A stretch of 64,000 nt of DNA. It comes from Verrucomicrobiales bacterium. GTDB taxonomy: Bacteria > Verrucomicrobiota > Verrucomicrobiia > Verrucomicrobiales > DEV007. The stretch covers positions 169,757 through 233,756 of the forward strand of contig JARGPI010000009.1 in NCBI GenBank assembly GCA_029213005.1, read 5' to 3'. The notes below the pieces were generated by a model. It was not told the DNA's origin. It did no database searches and saw only the letters and a list, made by a program, of their open reading frames with translations. Positions within the stretch are counted from its first letter, which is position 1, and the number at the start of each line of letters is the position of its first letter. Below are positions 31,781 through 39,510 of the stretch, piece by piece. The position numbers were made by a program, and so were the translations under genes.

Positions 31781-32752
31781 ATGCCGACAAATCTGATCCC
31801 GTTTCTTGAGCAATTGAAAATTTCCAGTAGAATCCCGATTGTGTCAGAAATCGCTACCCAAACCGATATGCAGGTGCTGCTCTACTACCTCTATTTTCCA
31901 ATTGAGGACCCGGTAGAGTACATGAACCGCCATCGTGAACTTTGCCAGAGTCTTGAGTTGAAAGGCCGAATTCTCATCGGCGACGAAGGAATCAACGGCA
32001 CTGTCTCCGGCACGATTGAAAATACGGAAAAATACATGGAAGCGCTCCGCAACGATCCCCGGACCGCTGCGATCGAGTTCAAAATCGATCCCTGTGATGA
32101 GCATCTTTTTCCGAAGCTCTCCATCAAAGTTCGCGATGAGATTGTGACCCTCGGTCTTCCCGACGAGGCCGATATCGATCCCAACGAAATCACCGGCGAA
32201 CGTCTTTCGCCCCGGGAATTCTACGAAGCGATGCAGAGCAAAGACGTCGTCATTATCGACGGTCGGAATCGTTACGAAGCCGATATGGGGAAATTCAAAA
32301 ACGCAATTGTCCCTGAGATCGACAGCTTCCGTGAATTTCCCGAGTGGTTCAAAGAGCACGCCGACGAGATTAAGGACAAAAAAATCCTCACCTACTGCAC
32401 CGGTGGGATTCGATGCGAGAAACTCTCCGGCTATCTCAAAAAAGAAGGCTGCGAAGACGTCGCGCAGCTTCACGGCGGGATCGTGAACTACGGTAAAGAT
32501 CCCGAAGTCAAAGGTCGCGATTTTGAGGGGCGTTGCTACGTCTTCGACAAACGGGTCGGAGTGGAAGCCAACTTTACCGAGACCCGGAAAATTATTTCCA
32601 CCTGTCGTTATTGCGGCACAACGGTTCCTGAATATTCCAACTGCGGTTGGCCGAATTGTAACCGCCAGTTTTTTATCTGCCCGGAATGTCTGGAGAAAGA
32701 GGGATCCTTTTGCTCCACCGATTGCCGGGACCATGCCGCTGAAAAAGGCTAA
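31781..32752 (+). CDS. trhO: tRNA uridine(34) hydroxylase / rhodanese-related sulfurtransferase (TrhO/YceA family)
   Basis: MQVLLYYLYFPIEDP...GRILIGDEGINGTVSG...ILTYCTGGIRCEKLSGYL; ATG at 31781 or 31868 more likely than 31664, which reads through the repeat. Confidence 0.85.
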   Translation: MPTNLIPFLEQLKISSRIPIVSEIATQTDMQVLLYYLYFPIEDPVEYMNRHRELCQSLELKGRILIGDEGINGTVSGTIENTEKYMEALRNDPRTAAIEFKIDPCDEHLFPKLSIKVRDEIVTLGLPDEADIDPNEITGERLSPREFYEAMQSKDVVIIDGRNRYEADMGKFKNAIVPEIDSFREFPEWFKEHADEIKDKKILTYCTGGIRCEKLSGYLKKEGCEDVAQLHGGIVNYGKDPEVKGRDFEGRCYVFDKRVGVEANFTETRKIISTCRYCGTTVPEYSNCGWPNCNRQFFICPECLEKEGSFCSTDCRDHAAEKG

Positions 32753-32763
32753 TCAAAAAAATT

Positions 32764-33060
32764 ATGTTTGCTGTAGTTGTCACTTTAGAAGCCAACCCGG
32801 GTCGGGTTGATGATTTAATTGCCGCGCTCGAAGATAACGCGAAACACTCCCGAACCGAAGAGACCTGTCTCAAGTGGGAGTGGTCCCGTCACGTCAGCGA
32901 GCCCAACCAGTTCGCGATCTACGAACTCTACACCGATGCCGAAGCCTTCGCCGCCCACAAAGCCAGCGAACACTTCGCCCACTGGAAAGCCGCCACCGAA
33001 GGCGTCCTCGCCTGGAAGAACGCCGGTCAATACAACGTCGACGGCAAAGATCCGCGATAG
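32764..33060 (+). CDS. Antibiotic biosynthesis monooxygenase (ABM) family protein, putative quinol monooxygenase
   Basis: VVVTLEANPGRVDDLIAALEDNAKHSRTEETCLKWEWSRHVSEPNQFAIYELYTDAEAFAAHKASEHFAHW. Confidence 0.85.
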   Translation: MFAVVVTLEANPGRVDDLIAALEDNAKHSRTEETCLKWEWSRHVSEPNQFAIYELYTDAEAFAAHKASEHFAHWKAATEGVLAWKNAGQYNVDGKDPR

Positions 33061-33100
33061 AGAAAACCGGTTGGTTTTCTCTACCTGGAGGCTGAAGGCC
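33023..33100 (+). repeat. Left copy of a near-identical direct repeat (3' end of ABM gene plus downstream hairpin)
   Basis: CCGGTCAATACAACGTCGACGGCAAAGATCCGCGATAGAGAAAACCGGTTGGTTTTCTCTACCTGGAGGCTGAAGG; recurs at 35040 with 3 mismatches in about 76 bp. Confidence 0.92.
33059..33084 (+). terminator. Hairpin downstream of the ABM gene
   Basis: TAGAGAAAACC-GGTT-GGTTTTCTCTA perfect stem overlapping the stop codon. Confidence 0.6.
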
Positions 33101-33141
33101 TCAGCGAATAAAGCCCGGGACTTCAGTCCCGGGTTTATAGC
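33083..33141 (+). repeat. Intergenic repeat family 2, copy A
   Basis: cctggaggctgaaggcctcagcgaataaagcccgggacttcagtcccgggtttatagc; includes perfect hairpin CCCGGGACT-TC-AGTCCCGGG; second copy at 35288. Confidence 0.85.
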
Positions 33142-33506
33142 AACATAAAGTGTCCTGTAGGGGCATTTTAAAGGGTGAAGCGATTTTTTTACATCAGCGA
33201 TAATTGATACCCTCAGAAATCGTTGCGGTGTTTTACGTTTTACTTTATCACCACGCTAAATGAAGGCAAATTTCGCGGTTTGTTGAGTCTGCTAAAGTCC
33301 ACCTCAAAACGGGCTTTTCGGTATCTCTATATTTCCTAGGTGCTGTTATGATTGGATATTCGTTTTATAAGATTTGTTACGAAATATCGTCTTGCCTGAG
33401 AACGACTAGGTGACGGCGAAAAGTGACTGTTTTTGTCCCTTGCGCCCTTGTTCTAAGTGGCTAACGTTGATAAGGCGCCGATTGAATTTAAAGAGGGATC
33501 TCCCCA

Positions 33507-34235
33507 ATGAACACAGTAAAAAAGGGTGATAAGTTTGAAGATAAAGTTTATGACCTTTTTGGGGGGATAATTGGAAGAGGGGATTTTATCGCACCTGAAC
33601 ACCAGTGCAAAATCTATCGTAAAAAAGGTTATTATTCGAGAGACAGAGAGAAGAATATTATTTTTGATGTTTCAATAGAAATATTTTTGCCTGGGCATAA
33701 AGAGTTTTCAATATTGTTTTTAGTTGAGTGTAAAAATTACAACCACCCAGTTCCAGTTGATGATGTTGAAGAATTTTTTGCGAAGGTTCAACAGATTTCT
33801 GGTGCTAATACGAAGGCTGTTTTGATTTCTACAGCGTCTTTCGCTGAAGGCACATTTAGGTATTCAAAGTCAAAAGGAATTGGTTTGGCACGATATTTCG
33901 AGCCTGAGTCATTGGATTGGGTTTTAAGCCGATCACCTTCAAGCCAATTTTCCAAATTTCATACAAAGAGTGAATGGCGCAATGCGTATAACGGGATGCA
34001 TTCGAGTCAATTTAGGAGCACTTGCTTCGATTTCTACGGTTGCGTTGACGGCCAATATACAAATTCAGCCTACACGTTTTTGTGTCGTTTGGCATTATTC
34101 GAACAGGGCACAGCGTATAAGAAGCTCTTTCCGTTCCTTGATACGAATAATCGTCCTGAAGTTAGCACTGTAGGTGCTCTGCGAATCAGTTCGACGTCGC
34201 ATTCAATATTCCGGTGGAGAAGTATCGCTCTATGA
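33507..34235 (+). CDS. Mrr-like restriction endonuclease-fold (PD-(D/E)XK) protein
   Basis: GDKFEDKVYDLF...IIFDVSIEIFLPGHKEFSILFLVECKNYNHPVPVDDVEEFFAKVQQISGANTKAVLISTASFAEGTFRYSKSKGIGLARYF: D...ExK core plus Mrr-like S..F..G....A...GI.L pattern; AT-rich codon usage. Confidence 0.75.
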   Translation: MNTVKKGDKFEDKVYDLFGGIIGRGDFIAPEHQCKIYRKKGYYSRDREKNIIFDVSIEIFLPGHKEFSILFLVECKNYNHPVPVDDVEEFFAKVQQISGANTKAVLISTASFAEGTFRYSKSKGIGLARYFEPESLDWVLSRSPSSQFSKFHTKSEWRNAYNGMHSSQFRSTCFDFYGCVDGQYTNSAYTFLCRLALFEQGTAYKKLFPFLDTNNRPEVSTVGALRISSTSHSIFRWRSIAL

Positions 34236-34860
34236 TATTTGTGATAAACTGAAAAACAGTGATGGTTTACATGTGATATTCGGTGATGATTTGAGACCTG
34301 GTGTGCTAGGGTCAATCAATTTTAAGCAAATTGAAATTCGGATAAGTAAGAGACATGAAACCAGTGCGCGAGAAAGGTTTACTTTGGCGCACGAGCTTGG
34401 GCATTTTATTTTAGGGCATTCCAAATATATGGTGGAGGAACAGTGCTTAGAATTAGCTCTCGATGTACTTAATCCTCCCAGAATTGGGGTGAAGGACATA
34501 AGTCGGATGGAATATCAGGCTAATGTCTTTGCTTCTTGTTTATTGCTACCAAGGCAAGAAGTTGTAGCTTCATTTTTCATGGCCGTGGAGAATCTTGGAG
34601 TTAGGAACAAAGGTTTTGGAACTCTCTATGTCGATAATCAAATCTGTAACCTTCAAAATTACTACCGAGTGACAGCTTCTCTAATGACCGAGTTTTCAGT
34701 TTCACGACAGGTGTTGACTATTAGATTGTTAAATCTCGATTTGATTAATGATTGTAGATCAAAAGCTAATCCTGTGTCGAAATCAATTTCGGACCTGTTT
34801 GCCAGTGCTGAGACAGAATTATTTAATCGGCATGTGGTAAACGGATGTGAGACTGAGTGA
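34174..34860 (+). CDS. ImmA/IrrE-type zinc metallopeptidase (GTG start)
   Basis: ARERFTLAHELGHFILGHSKYM (HExxH) and MEYQANVFASCLLLPRQEV typical of the ImmA/IrrE family; overlaps the nuclease gene by 62 nt in a different frame. Confidence 0.85.
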   Translation: MLCESVRRRIQYSGGEVSLYDICDKLKNSDGLHVIFGDDLRPGVLGSINFKQIEIRISKRHETSARERFTLAHELGHFILGHSKYMVEEQCLELALDVLNPPRIGVKDISRMEYQANVFASCLLLPRQEVVASFFMAVENLGVRNKGFGTLYVDNQICNLQNYYRVTASLMTEFSVSRQVLTIRLLNLDLINDCRSKANPVSKSISDLFASAETELFNRHVVNGCETE

Positions 34861-35039
34861 CACCTAAGTAGTCTGTTGGGTAGCGGTGTTCGGGTTGGCA
34901 TTGCTCGTATGTAGGAAAGTGTTTCGCTCGTGATCCTACACCGCTCTCTTGCTGTTTTGGTGGAAATCTGTTAACTCAAGGCTAGCGGACGCCCTTGCTA
35001 TGAAAGGTTCTGCCTGAGCCGTTCGGGCCTGCAAAGACT

Positions 35040-35115
35040 CCGGTCAATACAACTTCGACGGCAAAGATCCGCGATAGAGAAAACCGGTTGGTTGTCTCTA
35101 CCTAGAGGCTGAAGG
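35040..35115 (+). repeat. Right copy of the ABM 3'-end direct repeat (remnant coding for GQYNFDGKDPR*)
   Basis: CCGGTCAATACAACTTCGACGGCAAAGATCCGCGATAGAGAAAACCGGTTGGTTGTCTCTACCTAGAGGCTGAAGG; hairpin stem carries a mismatch. Confidence 0.92.
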
Positions 35116-35124
35116 TCCTATTCG

Positions 35125-35232
35125 GATGGCACGAGTTTAAGCGAAAGTAGTGGAGGGTCTCCGGACCCGACGACAGGCTGAGCCTACGGTGTCATGGGCA
35201 ATGCAGCGGGTGCGGAGACTTTTTCCTACATT
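35125..35232. repeat. Intergenic repeat family 3, copy A (108 bp, inverted-repeat ends)
   Basis: atggcacgagtttaagcgaaagtagtggagggtctccggacccgacgacaggctg...gtcatgggcaatgcagcgggtgcggagac...ctacatt; matches 63681-63788. Confidence 0.85.
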
Positions 35233-35287
35233 GATCCCCGTAAACGAGCGAAATAATAGCCCGCAAATTTCTGTCCAGTATCACTCT

Positions 35288-35347
35288 GCCTGGAGGCTGA
35301 AGGCCTCAGCGAATAAAGACCGGGACTTCAGTCCCGGGTTCATAAGC
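35288..35347 (+). repeat. Intergenic repeat family 2, copy B
   Basis: gcctggaggctgaaggcctcagcgaataaagaccgggacttcagtcccgggttcataagc. Confidence 0.85.
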
Positions 35348-35358
35348 TCAACGCGGCA

Positions 35359-35988
35359 CTACAACTTCCGCCGCCTGCAAGCCGAGCAGCAACACAGATT
35401 ACCCACATGGGTAAGGATCAATGAAATTCCGCCGAGAGTGGTGACAATACTCGCCGGTGGAATATTCAGTCGCATCTTCCCATCTGCATCCGTAACCAGT
35501 GACGGGCAGCAGTTATCAGTGCACCCCACGCTACAACTGGCTTCCGGCATTTCTTCACCTTTTACATACAGAAAAACGTCGTCTTCAGCGGTATCGGATT
35601 CGCCGACAACATAGACAAAGTCTTCTCCTTCACCGCTGGTTTCGGCAGCGACGGCAGCCTCTTTCGCCGGCGCTTCGGTGTAGGGTAATATCGCCCCGAC
35701 GATGATCAGGAGAACGCCTAAAGTTCCCGTAGCAACGATCCATTTTCTTTTGTGCCGCCGATAGCCGGAGGTAAACATCGCGACGGCGATAGGAACCACA
35801 AACAGGGCCATTCCCCAGTGAGATGCCGGATGACTCCAGATCTTTCCAAACGTCGGCAACAGAATGAGGAGGAACGGCGTCGCGGCGCAATGAATCGCGC
35901 ACAGCACCGAAAGAAACACACCGACACGATCCGCGTCGACTTTCTTATGGGGAGTTTCTCCGGCAATTTGTTTGATTGGTAAAGTCAT
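35359..35988 (-). CDS. MerC-domain membrane protein
   Basis: DRVGVFLSVLCAIHCAATPFLLILLPTFG; Cys-rich C-terminus; preceded by a Zur-like box. Confidence 0.78.
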   Translation of the reverse strand: MTLPIKQIAGETPHKKVDADRVGVFLSVLCAIHCAATPFLLILLPTFGKIWSHPASHWGMALFVVPIAVAMFTSGYRRHKRKWIVATGTLGVLLIIVGAILPYTEAPAKEAAVAAETSGEGEDFVYVVGESDTAEDDVFLYVKGEEMPEASCSVGCTDNCCPSLVTDADGKMRLNIPPASIVTTLGGISLILTHVGNLCCCSACRRRKL

Positions 35989-36008
35989 AAACGGAAATTA
36001 AAGCACTG

Positions 36009-36029
36009 TAATGCAAATAACTTGCATTA
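36009..36029. promoter_or_regulatory. Putative Zur box upstream of the MerC gene
   Basis: TAATGCAA-ATAAC-TTGCATTA perfect inverted repeat. Confidence 0.7.
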
Positions 36030-36065
36030 ACGCTTATCGCAAGCTGTTTGCTATAAATTTTCACG

Positions 36066-37025
36066 TTAGACCGCACCAAAATGATATTTAATCAGTGATT
36101 TTAAGGCCGCTTCATCCAGTCCGGGCCCGATACAAATCAGAGATGCGGGGACATTACACACTCCCGGCACGGCAAGCGGGGGGTGCAGAGGTTCCAAGCC
36201 GGTGCGCTGGAAAAGCCAGCGGGGGCCGGGTTCTTCGACCAGTTTGACGAGGGCTTTGGCGCGGAGCACCCAGGAGGGGAGTTCTGACATCAGTTGTTCG
36301 ATCGAATGCCGCCTGACCTTCGAAGGCAGGGGAAGGGAGTAGCCGGTGAAACGATGGGAGATTCGGTGCACCGAATCATGACGGTGGCCCACGACATCGG
36401 TTGCTGAAACCATGTTCCGGCGGGAAATGGGTTCTTGTTTTTTCGCCTCGTTCAGTTCCTCGATCACTATATTTTCGAAATCGCGAACGGTGATGCGGGC
36501 CGAATGCGGTGCGATCAAGCGGACGCCCTCCTCTACCTCTCTGATTCGGGTTGGGTCCACTTTGTCGGCATGGGATAACATCCAGTAACCTGCGGTTTCT
36601 AACTGCCGTTTCTCCAATGGTATTAAGTCGCCCCGCTTTCCCCAAACCCGAGCGTCAATGAGGCAAACTTGAAGGCGCGGAAAAAACGGCAGGGTCTCTT
36701 CCATGAGCGAAAAGGCTTCTAAAACCGGTAGGGGATCGGCCGTGCCATTCAGCTCGAGGAGCAGAAGATCACCCTCTCCTTCGATTGCAGCCCGGCAAAC
36801 CGCAATCAACTCATCGAGACTCTCGCAGCAGGCGCAACCGGATTCGAGTGGGACGACGCTGACTGCGGATTCACTAATCGTTGCCGCTTCCATTCCCGCG
36901 TTGATATAGTCATTGAGAATCGCATCGACTTTAACGTCGCGATCGCCCAGGCGGGTGGATAGAGTCCGGAGCAGGGTGGTTTTCCCTGCCCCGAGAAATC
37001 CGGTGATAAAGATGAGAGGTTTCAA
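36066..37025 (-). CDS. CobW/COG0523 family GTPase, putative zinc chaperone
   Basis: ITGFLGAGKTTLLRTL (P-loop), LESGCACCESL (CxCC), SHADKVDP. Confidence 0.87.
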   Translation of the reverse strand: MKPLIFITGFLGAGKTTLLRTLSTRLGDRDVKVDAILNDYINAGMEAATISESAVSVVPLESGCACCESLDELIAVCRAAIEGEGDLLLLELNGTADPLPVLEAFSLMEETLPFFPRLQVCLIDARVWGKRGDLIPLEKRQLETAGYWMLSHADKVDPTRIREVEEGVRLIAPHSARITVRDFENIVIEELNEAKKQEPISRRNMVSATDVVGHRHDSVHRISHRFTGYSLPLPSKVRRHSIEQLMSELPSWVLRAKALVKLVEEPGPRWLFQRTGLEPLHPPLAVPGVCNVPASLICIGPGLDEAALKSLIKYHFGAV

Positions 37026-37034
37026 ATTGGAAAA

Positions 37035-38330
37035 TTAGTGATCGTGATGTCCGACTTCACCGCCCCATTGCAACTGAAACTGTAGCCAGGCGACGTGTTC
37101 GCTGGGAAGCGCGGTGCTCCGGTTGTAGTCATACTGCAGCCTCATCTGGACTCGATCAATATTTCCGAGCTGAGTTGTGAAAGCCGGAGAGAAGCGGTGA
37201 TGATCGGGCAACTCGAGGGCTTCTTCCCCCGAAACCCAGTCGTGACGAAACGAAAGGGTGGCAGTTTCGGATAAGCCGTAAGACAGACTGTTCGACAAAC
37301 CGTAGTCGGAGAAATTGATCTCTTCGCCTTCATCTATCGCATTGACCTCCCGTGCAACAAACTCGGAGCGAAGCATCCACGCGTTGTCGCAGAATTCCGG
37401 GCCATTGCCATGATCGTGGGCACCCCAGATTTTCTGAAATCCAAGTCCATAGAGGTAAGTGGTTTCGCCAAACCCGTTCTCACCAACCCCGAAGGAGGCA
37501 GAACCTGTTGCAGAACCGTCACCGGGGAGATTCCATTTCAGATCGGCCGTCGCCACCCAGTTATTGAACCCGGCATCATCAGCTTCGAGATGGTGCTCCT
37601 CCTCATGTTCATGGTCTTCGTCGTGATCATCGTGCTCGTGACCGTGGCCGTGCTCATCGTCGTCGTGGGCATGCACGTGAGTGCGAACCCCGCCAAATCC
37701 GAGAGCTAACACCGTTTTCTCATTGGGATGAGATAGGATGATTTCTCCTCCCTGAGTGATCAATTCGCCTTCGTTAATCAGGCGGCTGTTCACTAAATTC
37801 TGGTTCACGTAGTCCCAGCCATGAAGGTGGCGATTGGCCTGCCAGCCAAACCGGTTCAGGAATTGCCCGCCACCGACAGAGATATTTTCCGAGAGGTGAT
37901 AGCGGAGGTTCACTTCTTCGAGCCCGGTCTCCCACTGGTCAGCCTGTTGGATTCCGACCGCAGTGATTCGTCCGGAAATCACGTCGTTCATATTGACCCC
38001 GAGGCAAAATTCGAGTGCCTGAATTCCTGCTTCCCGCTGCGGATCATGTTCTGCGGTTGCGAGATCCGTAGCTGACGCACCCGGTTCCAGAACTCCTCCC
38101 GTCCCGATTACAAACAGCCTGGGAAATAGAAAGCCGCCGATATTAACGCCCTCTCCAGTCAGAAAGTTTGCCGACTCCACTTCATATTCGAATACTTCAT
38201 CACTATGTTTTTCGTCCTCGCTGTGGCCGACCAACGCCGTGGAGGAAAGCAATGTGTGAATTGCTAGCAATTTTAAAAGTCCACCCAATCTCATCTTTGT
38301 TATCATGTTGTTATTGCAAGTTAATTGCAT
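37035..38330 (-). CDS. Secreted/outer membrane beta-barrel-like protein with His/Asp/Glu-rich loop, putative zinc uptake porin
   Basis: HVHAHDDDEHGHGHEHDDHDEDHEHEEEHHLE insert; beta-barrel-like repeats; next to zinc chaperone and Fur-family genes; later ATG starts possible. Confidence 0.65.
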   Translation of the reverse strand: MQLTCNNNMITKMRLGGLLKLLAIHTLLSSTALVGHSEDEKHSDEVFEYEVESANFLTGEGVNIGGFLFPRLFVIGTGGVLEPGASATDLATAEHDPQREAGIQALEFCLGVNMNDVISGRITAVGIQQADQWETGLEEVNLRYHLSENISVGGGQFLNRFGWQANRHLHGWDYVNQNLVNSRLINEGELITQGGEIILSHPNEKTVLALGFGGVRTHVHAHDDDEHGHGHEHDDHDEDHEHEEEHHLEADDAGFNNWVATADLKWNLPGDGSATGSASFGVGENGFGETTYLYGLGFQKIWGAHDHGNGPEFCDNAWMLRSEFVAREVNAIDEGEEINFSDYGLSNSLSYGLSETATLSFRHDWVSGEEALELPDHHRFSPAFTTQLGNIDRVQMRLQYDYNRSTALPSEHVAWLQFQLQWGGEVGHHDH

Positions 38331-38334
38331 TAAT
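38311..38334. promoter_or_regulatory. Putative Zur box 2
   Basis: TTATTGCAA-GTTAA-TTGCATTAA. Confidence 0.68.
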
Positions 38335-38356
38335 GGGATGGTTCGCTACATTTTTG

Positions 38357-38379
38357 TTATTGCAAGTGACTTTCAATAA
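38357..38379. promoter_or_regulatory. Putative Zur box 3
   Basis: TTATTGCAA-GTGAC-TTTCAATAA. Confidence 0.65.
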
Positions 38380-38458
38380 ATAAAATTTCGGGATCAATCG
38401 GGCTCCCTCAAAGAGGCTTTTGAATGAGCTTGCGGAACTTGCTATCCACTGCGATTAA

Positions 38459-38479
38459 TTGTTGCAAGCCAGTTGCGTT
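38459..38479. promoter_or_regulatory. Putative weak Zur box directly upstream of the Fur-family start codon
   Basis: TTGTTGCAA-GCCAG-TTGCGTTA. Confidence 0.45.
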
Positions 38480-38905
38480 ATGAAACGACTGAAGTTGAAT
38501 ACCCAGCGGATTCGGTCCTGCCTGAAAGAGAGTCATTTGCGCAGCACCCGGAAACGCGAATGCATTCTCGAAGCCCTGTTAACGTTTGATCGTCCGGTTT
38601 CGGCGGAAGAGTTGCGCGACCGGGCGGATTTGCCCAAAAGCGACCTCGTCACCGTTTACCGCACCATTGAAGCGTTTCTCGGCATTGGGATCGTTCAGGG
38701 AATCCCCCTTGAGGATGGAAAAACAATATATGAGCTGACCGATCCCGGTGATCACCATCATCATTTTGTCTGTAGAAAATGCCACAAAACCGAGCGGCTT
38801 GATCTCTGCCTTGCCGGCGAGTTGGAGAAAAAAGCTCGCAAGCTTGGCTTCAGTGATATCAGTCACGTGATGGAAGTCTACGGCAGTTGCGAAGACTGTA
38901 ACTGA
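38480..38905 (+). CDS. zur: Fur-family transcriptional regulator, probably Zur
   Basis: STRKRECILEALLTFDRPVSAEELRDR...TVYRTIEAF...DHHHHFVCRKCHKTERLDL; ATG at 38480 preferred to 38459. Confidence 0.82.
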   Translation: MKRLKLNTQRIRSCLKESHLRSTRKRECILEALLTFDRPVSAEELRDRADLPKSDLVTVYRTIEAFLGIGIVQGIPLEDGKTIYELTDPGDHHHHFVCRKCHKTERLDLCLAGELEKKARKLGFSDISHVMEVYGSCEDCN

Positions 38906-38927
38906 CGCAAAGTTAACGCAGTGCTCA

Positions 38928-39485
38928 ATGAAAGTTAATGAGAGCGGTGGGAGAGGTTTATCACCTCTTTTTGAGCGACTTCCCGATTTCCGAATCTGCA
39001 AAAAAATGAAACCTATCCCCAAAATGCCTGTCTGGTTCCTGGTATCCGAAACGAAGGCCGGTGAAATTAGATCAATTGAGCGATTTGGAAAAGCAGAGGA
39101 CGTTAACATTGAGCTCCTAAAACGTCAGCTCAAGGACCGCGATCTGATATATCGCGTAACCGAAGAAGAAGCTATCGTCCCGGATCGAGATCTTCCCACT
39201 CATGATCAATATGTAGAAATTGGCTCTTTTCTTCACAAGGCTTTCGTGGTTCTTCGGTTTATCAGTTATCACGAAGAATCATTTAAACCGATTCAGGAAC
39301 TCACTGATGTTCTTCATAATCTTCCTGTGGAGATGTTTGATGCCGAACAGTGGGATTGGAATTTTTACATCGATGCCCTACGGAATTTTGAACAGGAGTT
39401 TCCTGACGTGCAAACGATGAACCTGGCAGCAACCCTTGAGGCGATCAGGGATGGTAAAACCAGTGGGATCAACCCAGAGGATTAG
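38928..39485 (+). CDS. Hypothetical protein
   Basis: 185 aa ORF, possible start at 39007 (MKPIPKMPVW); no recognised family. Confidence 0.5.
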   Translation: MKVNESGGRGLSPLFERLPDFRICKKMKPIPKMPVWFLVSETKAGEIRSIERFGKAEDVNIELLKRQLKDRDLIYRVTEEEAIVPDRDLPTHDQYVEIGSFLHKAFVVLRFISYHEESFKPIQELTDVLHNLPVEMFDAEQWDWNFYIDALRNFEQEFPDVQTMNLAATLEAIRDGKTSGINPED

Positions 39486-39510
39486 CCGGACAGCTGTCGA
39501 GCGACACTAC

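Noticed and set aside
33142-33506. CRISPR or tandem repeat array in the AT-rich leader of the island
   Set aside because: No regularly spaced repeats visible; only AT-rich unique sequence
34160-34185. Programmed frameshift of the prfB type between nuclease and peptidase
   Set aside because: The nuclease frame does not meet a stop at the potential shift site and no slippery heptamer is evident; simple overlap or an indel is more likely
35130-35614. ORF 35150-35614 (154 aa)
   Set aside because: Made of intergenic repeats (SAWRLKASANKDRDFSPGF) joined to antisense of the MerC gene; not a real protein
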